From positions 186,001-250,000 of the forward strand of contig NZ_MACH01000092.1 of assembly GCF_001884065.1 (NCBI RefSeq): a stretch of 64,000 nucleotides of DNA. The letters run 5' to 3'. The notes under the pieces were generated by a model. It was given only the letters and a program-made list of their open reading frames with translations. It was not told the origin of the DNA and did no database searches. The translations under genes were made by a program, and so were the position numbers. Shown in pieces: positions 43,021 through 51,831 of the stretch (positions are counted from its first letter, which is position 1; the number at the start of each line of letters is the position of its first letter). The stretch is from Bacillus proteolyticus. GTDB lineage: Bacteria; Bacillota; Bacilli; Bacillales; Bacillaceae_G.

Positions 43021-43119
43021 TCAGCCCCAACAGCTGCATCCAACAATTATTAATAAAATAAATAACACAACTAATAAAGCGAAACCTCCACCAAAACCAC
43101 AAGAACCACCGAAACTCAT
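43021..43119 (-). CDS. YjcZ family sporulation-type small membrane protein
   Basis: 32 residues. The start MSFGGSCGFGGGF leads into one hydrophobic helix (ALLVVLFILLIIVG) and ends in CSCWG. This Gly-rich start plus single helix with a Cys/Trp end is the YjcZ family pattern, common in spore formers. The start at ATG 43119 has AAAGGAGGAAAAAAC upstream. Role unknown. Confidence 0.85.
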   Translation of the reverse strand: MSFGGSCGFGGGFALLVVLFILLIIVGCSCWG

Positions 43120-43230
43120 GTTTTTTCCTCCTTTTGGTTTGAAAACTAATAGGTAGTTGATTTTTTTAACTGGTTCGTATTATACAGTATGTGTATCTCC
43201 CATTTTTGAGCATGTCTTCATAAAAATTAG

Positions 43231-43257
43231 TAAAAGCACTCTATTGAGAGTGCTTTA
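43231..43257 (-). terminator. Terminator overlapping the stop of the ECF operon
   Basis: TAAAAGCACTCT and AGAGTGCTTTA arms around a 4-nt loop; the stem includes the stop codon of the gene ending at 43255. Confidence 0.8.
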
Positions 43258-44055
43258 AAATGGGTACCAGAAACTTTGGAATACATTCAGCTTTAAGTAA
43301 ACTGCAATAACCAAAATGATAATACCAACAAAAAGTGTGATGTAATCCTCCTTTTGTGCGTCCTTTGCATAGTACCACGTTCGTTTATCCTTTTTTCCAA
43401 AACCTCTTAAATCCATTGCATTTGAAACAGTATCAATCCTTTCTAATGAATGAATAATAAGTGGCCAAAAAATTAAAACACGGTTTTTCATACGAATCCA
43501 CAAGCTCGCTTCTCCTTTTTCAAAAGGTACGCCTCTTGCTTCCTGTGCGTGTCTAATGATTATATATTCAGATTGAATGCTTGGTATATAACGCAGTGCA
43601 ATATTTATTGCATATGTAATTTTATAAGGAACAGCAAATTTATTTAAGCTGCTTACAAATTCACTTGGATGAGTTGTATAAATAAAGAGAAGTGTAAATG
43701 GTAATAACGTAAAATATTTCAATGAAAGTGTAGCTGCATAAAATAAAGTTTCATATGTAATTGTTGCATAACCTATATAAAAAAAAGAGGTATACGATCC
43801 CGTTAATTCCGATCCATGGGTGGGCGTAATAAAAAGAATCATAACGGAATTTAATAAACTAAATGTAAATATAACGCTGAAAATAACTATTATTTTACGC
43901 AATTGAATTTTTGCAATTAAGAGGCCGATACATCCAACAATAAATAAAATTAGCAATATACGAAAATCAAAAAATAAAAAAGTAAGTGTCATACAAAATA
44001 TAAATATAGATAATTTAATTGCACCATCCATACGATAAAAATACGTATTATGCAT
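43255..44055 (-). CDS. ECF transporter transmembrane component (EcfT/T-component)
   Basis: 266 residues with about six helices. The T-component signatures are HAQEARGVPFEKGEASLWIRM (the ARG coupling box) and a second NAMDLRGFGKKDKR box (A-R-G-like, about 215-228), which contact the ATPases. Both boxes are intact. ATG 44055 has AGGAGGGAGGAAT immediately upstream; the longer frame from 44079 lacks one. It overlaps the end of the ATPase gene by 8 bp. The last of three genes in an S-box-controlled ECF operon. Confidence 0.9.
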   Translation of the reverse strand: MHNTYFYRMDGAIKLSIFIFCMTLTFLFFDFRILLILFIVGCIGLLIAKIQLRKIIVIFSVIFTFSLLNSVMILFITPTHGSELTGSYTSFFYIGYATITYETLFYAATLSLKYFTLLPFTLLFIYTTHPSEFVSSLNKFAVPYKITYAINIALRYIPSIQSEYIIIRHAQEARGVPFEKGEASLWIRMKNRVLIFWPLIIHSLERIDTVSNAMDLRGFGKKDKRTWYYAKDAQKEDYITLFVGIIILVIAVYLKLNVFQSFWYPF

Positions 44056-45748
44056 ATTCCTCCCTCCTATTAGCCTCAATATAGAGTTTCACAAATGTTT
44101 CTGGAGTTGGAATTCCGCTTAATTTAGCTAGTTTTATTAATGAAATCTCTCGTAGATTAGCTCTTTGTAACATTCCTTGATCCCCTAAAACAGCAGATAC
44201 AGTATTGTCCGCAATAATTTTCCCTTCATGCAGAACTACCGCTCGATCTGCATATTCTAAAGCAAGATTCATATCGTGTGTGATAATAATAAAGGATATG
44301 CCCCTTCCAGCCAATTTTCTAATAAACGACATAAACTGTTTGTAATGGTAATAATCTTGTCCAGCTGTCGGCTCATCTAATACAATAATTTTTGGGTTTG
44401 TTATAAGTACAGATGCAATAGTAACCCTCTTTTTTTGTCCATAGCTTAATGCCTGAATTGGCCAGTTACGAAATGGATATAATCCACAAATTCTTAAAGC
44501 TTTTTCGACTCTTGTCTCAATCTCATCTTTAGAAACCTTTTTTAATTTTAATGAATATGAAACCTCTTCTAAAACAGTAGGCTGTGTAATCATTTGATTT
44601 GGATTTTGCATAACGTAAGAAATAACTTCCCCGCGTTTACGAATAGACCAAGAATTTATATTTTCTCCATCGAATGTTATTCTCCCATTCTTTGTTTTAT
44701 TTATTCCTATAAGAGTATGAGCTAATGTCGATTTCCCTGCTCCATTATGACCCAATAACGCTACTATTTCTCCCTCTCCTATTGAAAGGTTGATATCTTC
44801 TAAGGCTGTATGTTTGTTATTGTACGTAAATGATAAATTTTCTATCTTGCATAAAGCTTTTTTAATATATTTGTTTTTTGATGAAACTTGCTTCTGCATC
44901 CAGTTCTTTAATAGGCTATGAACGCCTGCATTACGAAGATTTTCAATTGGAAATACCCTAACATTATTACTGTCAAAATTTAATTTCTTTAGCGCCTCTA
45001 TATAAATAGGTTCTCTTAGTCCGATATTTGGTAATATATTAGAATTTAAAATACTATCCGGTGAACCAATGGCAATAACTTCCCCCTCGTCTATTAAAAT
45101 AATTTTATCTAAATCAAGGTTTAAAATTTCTTCTATTCGATGTTCAATAATTACAATTGTTTTATTATATTTCTCATGTATATTTTTAATGAGTTCTATT
45201 GTATTCAAACTACATGCAGGATCCAAATTAGCTAACGGTTCATCAAATAATAATATATCTGCATTTGTCGTTAGCAGACCTGCAAGAGAGACTGTCTGTT
45301 TTTGACCTCCTGATAATTCATGTGGACTTTGTGTATGAAAGTCCTGCATGCTTACCTTGTTTAAAGAATCCGTAACAATCTTTCTCATTTCTATTTGATT
45401 TACACAATCGTTTTCTAATGCAAATGCTACATCCTCTTCGACAGTAAGACCTATAAATTGTGAATCTTGATCTTGTAATATTGTCCCTACGTGTTTACTC
45501 TGCTCAAAAACACTACCTTTTCTCGGGTCCTTTCCAGCTATTAAAATGTTACCGGTACTTATCCCTTCGTAAGAAAATGGGATTAGCCCATTTATACAAT
45601 GCGCTAATGTTGACTTACCTGAACCACTTCGTCCAGCGATAAGTACCTTTTCCCCAGGATATATTTGAAATGTAATATTTTTTAAAGTAGGCTGCGTGGC
45701 ATGCCTATATTGAAAGGTAAATTGTTCAAAAGAAATAATTGGTTGCAT
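44048..45748 (-). CDS. ECF transporter duplicated ATP-binding protein
   Basis: 566 residues made of two ABC ATPase halves. First half: Walker A GRSGSGKST (about 41), signature LSGGQKQ, Walker B DILLFDEPLANLDP. Second half (from about 300): Walker A GHNGAGKST, signature YGQKKR, Walker B KIIVLDEPTAGQD and the ITHDMNLALEY switch. It is the fused A/A' unit that drives an ECF complex with the neighbouring T and S components. Start at 45748 (AGGGATGAATAC upstream), 10 bp after the S gene. The S-box riboswitch upstream suggests methionine or another sulfur compound as cargo. Confidence 0.9.
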   Translation of the reverse strand: MQPIISFEQFTFQYRHATQPTLKNITFQIYPGEKVLIAGRSGSGKSTLAHCINGLIPFSYEGISTGNILIAGKDPRKGSVFEQSKHVGTILQDQDSQFIGLTVEEDVAFALENDCVNQIEMRKIVTDSLNKVSMQDFHTQSPHELSGGQKQTVSLAGLLTTNADILLFDEPLANLDPACSLNTIELIKNIHEKYNKTIVIIEHRIEEILNLDLDKIILIDEGEVIAIGSPDSILNSNILPNIGLREPIYIEALKKLNFDSNNVRVFPIENLRNAGVHSLLKNWMQKQVSSKNKYIKKALCKIENLSFTYNNKHTALEDINLSIGEGEIVALLGHNGAGKSTLAHTLIGINKTKNGRITFDGENINSWSIRKRGEVISYVMQNPNQMITQPTVLEEVSYSLKLKKVSKDEIETRVEKALRICGLYPFRNWPIQALSYGQKKRVTIASVLITNPKIIVLDEPTAGQDYYHYKQFMSFIRKLAGRGISFIIITHDMNLALEYADRAVVLHEGKIIADNTVSAVLGDQGMLQRANLREISLIKLAKLSGIPTPETFVKLYIEANRREEYA

Positions 45749-45758
45749 GTATTCATCC

Positions 45759-46325
<567 letters not shown>

Positions 46326-46398
46326 TTATTCAACTTTTAATACTCTATATTTCTTTTGAAAATAAATTATGCATCGACACTTCCTTTCTATACAACAA

Positions 46399-46562
46399 AA
46401 AATGACCTCTTAAATAAGAGGTCATTTTCTTTCACGTACAAGAATCCCCTTATCTTTCAAAAGACACATAATGTCCTCTGCGGAATTAGCACCTTCCTAT
46501 GTAATTACATAGGGGTTGCTGAGGCTTCATAGGGCCGTTCCCTCTACCTCTCTGGATAAGTA
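46399..46562 (-). promoter_or_regulatory. SAM (S-box) riboswitch with terminator
   Basis: The minus-strand RNA begins CTTATCCAGAGAGGTAGAGG and carries the S-box core GAGGGAACGGCCCUAUGAAG, CCUCAGCAACC, then a P3 hairpin CCTATGTAATTACATAGG and GGTGCTAATTCC, all diagnostic. The terminator is AAAATGACCTCTTA/TAAGAGGTCATTTT (46399-46428). SAM binding should stop transcription of the ECF operon. Confidence 0.92.
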
Positions 46563-46716
46563 TTAATTTGTAATTCGTATTATGGCACTAAGAAAGATAA
46601 ATTTCAACACTTTTCTAATTATTTTTATTTTTTATTAAATAGTGCATTTAAATCATTGTATTCTTATCGGAATTACGAAATAATATATTCAAAATTGTTA
46701 CAGGGGGGAATGTATG

Positions 46717-47397
46717 ATGAAAGTAATTGGTTTAATTGGTGGGTTAAGCTGGGAATCTACATCACTATACTATAAACATATTAATACTCTAACAATCTCT
46801 CAATACGATCAAAATGCGAAGCTAGTTTTATATAGTATGGATTTTGGAGAAGTAACTACTTTATTACAAAACCATCAATATGAAGAAGTGAAAAACGAAT
46901 TAGTCACAGTTGCTAAAAAGGTTGAAAAGTCCGGGGCGGAATGTTTACTAATGTGTTCAAATACGGTCCATTTATTTGCTGAGGAAGTAGAACAAGCAAT
47001 ATCAATCCCACTTCTTCATATCGGTGATGTAAGTGCTAAAGAAATGGTAGAACAGAATATAAAACGTATCGGACTATTAGGAACAAAACAAACGATGGAA
47101 CAAGATTTCTATACATCACGACTAGCAAAATATAACATTGAGACAATTATCCCAAATGACGAAGAAAGAACTTTTATCCATCACGTCATATTAAACGAAT
47201 TAAGTAGAGGCATTATTTCAGAAACTTCAAGAGAGAAACTAATACAAATTACCAATTCATTAATTCAAAACGGTGCGGAAGGTATATTACTAGGCTGTAC
47301 TGAAATACCATTGCTTATTTCCCAAAATGACCTTACTGTTCCTGTTTTTGATACTGCTTTTTTACATGCAAATACTGCTGTACAATTTGCTGGATAA
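46717..47397 (+). CDS. Aspartate/glutamate racemase family protein
   Basis: 226 residues. The two catalytic cysteine motifs of PLP-independent racemases are present: LLMCSNTVHLF near 78 and ILLGCTEIPLL near 191, with GGLSWESTSLYY at the start. It probably racemises aspartate or a related acid; YgeA-like broad amino acid racemases are the alternative. AGGGGGG is 8 nt before ATG 46717; the ATG at 46714 one codon earlier is less well spaced. Terminator follows. Confidence 0.85.
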   Translation: MKVIGLIGGLSWESTSLYYKHINTLTISQYDQNAKLVLYSMDFGEVTTLLQNHQYEEVKNELVTVAKKVEKSGAECLLMCSNTVHLFAEEVEQAISIPLLHIGDVSAKEMVEQNIKRIGLLGTKQTMEQDFYTSRLAKYNIETIIPNDEERTFIHHVILNELSRGIISETSREKLIQITNSLIQNGAEGILLGCTEIPLLISQNDLTVPVFDTAFLHANTAVQFAG

Positions 47398-47401
47398 TAA
47401 T

Positions 47402-47436
47402 ATAAAAGCATAAAGGTGGATCCTCTATGCTTTTAT
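47402..47436. terminator. Bidirectional terminator
   Basis: ATAAAAGCATA and TATGCTTTTAT arms, inner AAGG/TCCT pairing; it lies between convergent racemase and glycosyltransferase genes. Confidence 0.8.
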
Positions 47437-47446
47437 ATTGTCCGAA

Positions 47447-48625
47447 CTATTTATTTAAAAGAGCATCAATAACTGCAATGGCTCTTTTGGAACCACCACA
47501 CTCTAAAAAACTTTCATTCAGTTTTCGAATGCCATGTCTATACTTTTTATTTGAAAGAACGTCTGTTACCGCCTCTTTTAAAGTTTGCACATTAACATGC
47601 TCTTTCAATAATCTATGTGCTGCCTCAAGCTCAGTTAATCTTTGCGCTATCATAGGTTGATCTTTATCATGCGGTATTATCACAAATGGGACATTGTAAT
47701 AAATTGCATCGTGCACACTATTCATTCCACCATGTGTAATAAAAACATCTGCTTCACTTAATATTTCTGATTGAGGTACGTAAGGTGCTATAATAAAGTT
47801 GTCTGGCGCTTGCTTAATTTTTGAAATATCATTTCTATCACCGATCGCCATTACTACAATCCCTTCGAAATTTGAAAAAGCATCAATACAAGTATTAAAA
47901 AATGGTTCGAGCCCTTCAAGAAGTGTTCCCATTGAAATATAAATAACTTTCTTTTTTGAAAGCAATTCAAGTGGAAACTTTGCATTTGTTTTGCGCTTTA
48001 TAATACTCGGTCCAATAAAAACATTGTTTTCTCCGAACGAATCGCTATTAGGCTGAAAATAACGACTTGTATACACGAGACTAATATCTCCCTTATTATG
48101 CATAAATTGAAGATTATTTTTGGGCTTTACTCCAAATTCATGTTCCATTTGATACAGTAACTTTTCAGAGAGTTCATCGGGTTGGAATTGTATTTCTGCA
48201 TTTGGATGAAAAGGCAAGGTTTCCAATAATTCTGGTGGAATTAAAAATATAGGAGAGGAAACTATGCCTGGAACTTGTAAATATTCCTTTACTAACTCTC
48301 CGGCACCAAATATATCATAAACTACGAAATCAAAATTTATGCTTTTACATAATTCTTTCGTAATTTCTAATATATATAAAGAAGTTTGAACATGTACATG
48401 AAAGAAAGATTTTAATCCATATGAAGTTTCATTATCAATAGAAATCTCCTTTAATAAATCCGGATGAGTATGTACAATAGCCCCCAAAACTTCAAGCCTT
48501 TCCTTAAAGTTTTCCGTTGTAATATAGTGTACGTTATCTCCTCTTTCAGTAAAGGCCTTTACTAAACTTAATGTAGGATTTACATGTCCCTCTGCAGGAA
48601 AATTAATTATTAAAATATTCAACAC
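47447..48625 (-). CDS. MGT-type UDP-glycosyltransferase (YjiC/YojK-like)
   Basis: 392 residues, family GT1 fold. N-terminal FPAEGHVNPTLSLVKAFTERG with the catalytic His (EGHVNP). C-terminal nucleotide-sugar site: FIIAPYVPQSEILSEADVFITHGGMNSVHDAIYYNVPFVIIP (shown in parts), including THGGMNS and the DQPMIAQRL acceptor end. Relatives glycosylate macrolides, flavonoids or bacillaene-like compounds, often in self-protection. Start GTG 48625 or TTG 48622 behind AAGGAGTGAG. Single gene. Confidence 0.88.
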   Translation of the reverse strand: MLNILIINFPAEGHVNPTLSLVKAFTERGDNVHYITTENFKERLEVLGAIVHTHPDLLKEISIDNETSYGLKSFFHVHVQTSLYILEITKELCKSINFDFVVYDIFGAGELVKEYLQVPGIVSSPIFLIPPELLETLPFHPNAEIQFQPDELSEKLLYQMEHEFGVKPKNNLQFMHNKGDISLVYTSRYFQPNSDSFGENNVFIGPSIIKRKTNAKFPLELLSKKKVIYISMGTLLEGLEPFFNTCIDAFSNFEGIVVMAIGDRNDISKIKQAPDNFIIAPYVPQSEILSEADVFITHGGMNSVHDAIYYNVPFVIIPHDKDQPMIAQRLTELEAAHRLLKEHVNVQTLKEAVTDVLSNKKYRHGIRKLNESFLECGGSKRAIAVIDALLNK

Positions 48626-48752
48626 GTATTTCTCACTCCTTACAATTCAATGTTCTTATTAATCGTACTGTTATTATTACAAGCAATCTTCCTCTAATAG
48701 TCCCAATATGCTTACTACTTTAGGTTGATAAATAATTATCAGTCATCGGAAA

Positions 48753-48776
48753 AGGCATCTACATAAGTAGATGCCT
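48753..48776 (-). terminator. Hairpin terminator
   Basis: AGGCATCTAC and GTAGATGCCT, perfect 10-bp arms around ATAA, downstream of the broken signal peptidase gene. Confidence 0.75.
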
Positions 48777-48804
48777 AACTGTGATAAGGAGTGTTCTCTG
48801 AGGT

Positions 48805-48830
48805 TAGGATAAGCTTTTCTGCTTGTCCTA
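48805..48830. repeat. Hairpin
   Basis: TAGGATAAGC and GCTTGTCCTA (one G-U) with a 6-nt loop; a second hairpin after the signal peptidase remnant. Confidence 0.5.
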
Positions 48831-48878
48831 TGCTATCAATATATGAATTATTTTATAAAACGTGAATAGTTAATAGAA

Positions 48879-49409
48879 TTATTTTAACCATTTTATTTGA
48901 TCAAATGGATAATATACCATTTTCACTTTACCTATTACATGTGACTCATCGATAAGTCCAAGTGTATTCCTACTATCTTTACTATGATTTCGATTATCAC
49001 CTAATACAAATAATTTATGCGAGGGAACTTTCATTTCTCTAAAGTTTGAAAAATGATTTGATACTTGTGACATATCTAACTGTATATACAACTCATCTCG
49101 CTTTTTACCGTTAATATATACCACATCGTTTCTTAATTGTATGTTATCCCCTGGTAATCCAATAATTCGTTTCACGTAGTATGTAGGCTCGTCTTCTTTT
49201 TTTATTATTACAACATCACCATGATGAAAAGAAGAAAAATAAGCACTAGCCTTATTAACTAGTATGCGATTATTTTCATTCAAAGTAGGTTACATCGAAA
49301 TTCCTTCTACCACACAAAATAAAAATGACTTATTAATAATAATAATTCCTATTATAATTAAAATATACCTACATATTTTTCTCCAATCTTTTAGAATCAA
49401 TTGCTTCAT
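48879..49409 (-). pseudogene. Type I signal peptidase with nonsense codon in the catalytic motif
   Basis: One frame from ATG 49409 (AAGGT upstream) to 48879 encodes a signal peptidase I of about 176 codons. It has an N-terminal membrane helix (about 13-32, ICRYILIIIGIIIINKSF) and then VEGISM-stop-PTLNENNRILV: the stop TAA at 49290-49292 replaces the residue after the catalytic serine motif (SMxPT, normally SMQPT). A CAA to TAA change is the simplest cause. The rest is intact: YYVKRIIGLPGD with the catalytic Lys, YINGKK and FVLGDNRNHSKDSR. A TTG at 49283 could start a soluble 134-residue piece without anchor or Ser, which cannot work. Real inactivation or sequencing error. Confidence 0.85.
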
Positions 49410-49439
49410 ATATACCTTATTTCTAATCTATTCGTATGT

Positions 49440-49477
49440 AAAAACGTCTCTAGTTCATATAAATGCCAGAGACGTTT
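49440..49477 (-). terminator. Terminator of the PBP gene
   Basis: AAAACGTCTCT and AGAGACGTTT arms around a 16-nt loop. Confidence 0.65.
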
Positions 49478-49485
49478 CGTATATT

Positions 49486-51612
49486 TTAATTCTCCTTAGA
49501 GTCATCTATTTTTGGTACTTCGCCAGTTAATCGCTTATTTTTTAAATCAAAATAAGCATCTAAAACTTCTTTTCCAATATCAGAGTTAATACCAGACTTA
49601 TCATTTATAACCCATGGTACTACAACGGAAAATGCTACTTCTGGATCATCATATGGCGCATATCCTGCTAATGTTAAATTATAGCATTCTCTACGATTGC
49701 CTTTCTCATTTCTCCCAATATCACTTTCTCCACCGTATACAGTCTGTGCAGTTCCTGTTTTTCCAGCTGGTTTATAGGGTGCTTTTTGGAACGCCCTTAC
49801 TCCCGTTCCATCCCCTTCTTGGAATACTTTCCTAAAGCCTTCTTTTACTTGATTGATATATTCTTCTTTCATATCAATTCTATTTAAAACAACGGGTTCT
49901 ATTGATTGTACTACTTTACCGACCTCATCTTTTTGAACGGTTTGTTCTCTAATTTCTTGAAGAATTTGTGGTTTCATACGATACCCGCCATTTGCAATAG
50001 TTGAAATATATTGTGCAAGCTGAAGTGGTGTATACGTATCATACTGACCAATAGAAAAGTCTAATAAGAAACCTGGCTGATTATCTTTTCTCCCAATTTG
50101 CCCCGCTGTTTCATTCGGTAAATCAATACCTGTTGGAACACCTAAACCAAATTGTCTGAAATAATATCTCATCTTATCAAAGTATTCTTGTTTAATATCT
50201 AGTGAACTGTTCTTTACATAATCCACACCAGCAATTTTTAATGCTGTGTTAAACATATAAACGTTAGAGGAAACTTGTAAAGCTCTTAGGTCATCTATAT
50301 CTCCAAAATCTTTCCATGACTTTTTCTCCTTAGTTCCTTTAAACTTCATAGGTGCATCATAAAAATGTGTTCCCGGTGTTATAGCTTTTGTTTCAAATCC
50401 GGTTAATACTGTAGCACCTTTAACAGTTGATCCAAGCTCGTATGAACTTGTCAGCGTACCTAAAGCGTAATCTTCTACTTCCATTTTCCCATCTTTTTCT
50501 ACAAGTCTTTTCCCAGCCATCGATAATACTTGGCCGTTTTTCGGATTCATCATTACAACGAAAGCACGGTCTAACATTGATTCTGAACCTTTATATGCCT
50601 TTAATATTTTTTCTATACTCTCTTCTACTTTTTTCTGTAATTCCATATCAATTGTTAACGTTAAATTCTTGCCGCTTTTCCCTTCAGAAACTGTCTCCGT
50701 TCTAATTGTATTACCTTGTTTATCAGCAATACTTCTTACTTTTTCTTTCGTGCCATGAAGTACATCTTCGTATTGCTGTTCGATGTAACTTTTCCCGACC
50801 CGGTCATTCCGGCTATACTCCCGCACTAAATAATAATCTAATCGTTCACGTGGTAATCCCTCATCAGCATTCGAAACATTTCCAAGGACTGAACGGAATA
50901 AGCCATCATTTACATAGAGCCGTTCCCAATCAACTGATGCGTCAACCCCAGGGAGATTTGCTAAATTTTCGCTAACCACAGCATATTCCTTTTCACTAAC
51001 ATCTTTTTTTATAATTTGAGGTACCATTTGATAACCTGAAGTCATTTTACTTTTAATAGCTAACACTTCTATGTCTTTTGCTGTTAATTCTTGAAGATTT
51101 TTTTCTGTAACTCGCTTTCTTTTTAACTCTTCTATTTTTTTGTCTAACTCTTTTCCGTTAATATCCTTTACTCTAAACTTATCTATTTCTTTTTTAGATA
51201 CTAAATCTTGAGTAAGTTTTGGATTTAACTGCATCCAAAAATCTTTCTTATCCGTCTCGGTTAACTTATCTATATCTTCTTGCGGCATTTCAATTATTTC
51301 TGCAAGTTGTCTTGCAGTTTTTAGCATTTCTTCCGATTTTACACCTTTCACCTTTGTATATGTAATCGTACGTAAAGACTTATTGTCCACCACTGAATTC
51401 CCTTCACGGTCATAAATTTTGCCGCGTGGTACTGTAAGACTAACAGTTGCATTCTCTCTTTTTTCTACTTCATTCTTGTATGTTTCTCCATCGAAAATTT
51501 GTACTTTACCTAACTGGATTATAATTCCAGAAAATAATAAAAATACGCAAAAGAATAAAATATTTAACCGTATAGGTAGTGCTCTACCACTCTTTTTCTC
51601 TTTCTTTTTCAC
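49486..51612 (-). CDS. Class B penicillin-binding protein (PbpA/PbpH-like, PBP2a type)
   Basis: 708 residues. One N-terminal transmembrane helix (about 16-37), dimerisation domain starting VPRGKIYDREGNSVV, and a transpeptidase with SxxK as LGSTVKGATVL (near 400), SSN as QVSSNVYMFN (near 455) and KTG as AGKTGTAQTVYGG (near 610). No PASTA domain, unlike the other PBP here. The layout matches elongation-type PbpA/PbpH of Bacillus. The start is GTG 51612, 11 nt from GGAGGAG; a tiny ATG-ACA-GGG-TGA frame overlaps it by GTGA and might couple translation. Terminator behind it. Confidence 0.9.
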   Translation of the reverse strand: MKKKEKKSGRALPIRLNILFFCVFLLFSGIIIQLGKVQIFDGETYKNEVEKRENATVSLTVPRGKIYDREGNSVVDNKSLRTITYTKVKGVKSEEMLKTARQLAEIIEMPQEDIDKLTETDKKDFWMQLNPKLTQDLVSKKEIDKFRVKDINGKELDKKIEELKRKRVTEKNLQELTAKDIEVLAIKSKMTSGYQMVPQIIKKDVSEKEYAVVSENLANLPGVDASVDWERLYVNDGLFRSVLGNVSNADEGLPRERLDYYLVREYSRNDRVGKSYIEQQYEDVLHGTKEKVRSIADKQGNTIRTETVSEGKSGKNLTLTIDMELQKKVEESIEKILKAYKGSESMLDRAFVVMMNPKNGQVLSMAGKRLVEKDGKMEVEDYALGTLTSSYELGSTVKGATVLTGFETKAITPGTHFYDAPMKFKGTKEKKSWKDFGDIDDLRALQVSSNVYMFNTALKIAGVDYVKNSSLDIKQEYFDKMRYYFRQFGLGVPTGIDLPNETAGQIGRKDNQPGFLLDFSIGQYDTYTPLQLAQYISTIANGGYRMKPQILQEIREQTVQKDEVGKVVQSIEPVVLNRIDMKEEYINQVKEGFRKVFQEGDGTGVRAFQKAPYKPAGKTGTAQTVYGGESDIGRNEKGNRRECYNLTLAGYAPYDDPEVAFSVVVPWVINDKSGINSDIGKEVLDAYFDLKNKRLTGEVPKIDDSKEN

Positions 51613-51784
51613 CCTGTCATAATCTCCTCCTTACAACATTTTTAATATTTTTTAGCTCTCTATATTAAAAGTAATGTACAATTTCCACACATTACTTTGT
51701 ACGTATATTAATATAACGTTTAAAACTTAATAGAAATTAAAACAAATATAAAGAAAAAGTAAAGTTTACTAAATTAAATATAAA

Positions 51785-51824
51785 AATACCCAAGAACAAA
51801 AGCTTAGCTTTGTTCTTGGGTATT
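51785..51824 (-). terminator. Strong terminator of the PAS kinase gene
   Basis: AATACCCAAGAACAAA and TTTGTTCTTGGGTATT, perfect 16-bp arms around an 8-nt loop that itself pairs (AGCT/AGCT). Confidence 0.85.
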
Positions 51825-51831
51825 AAGTATT

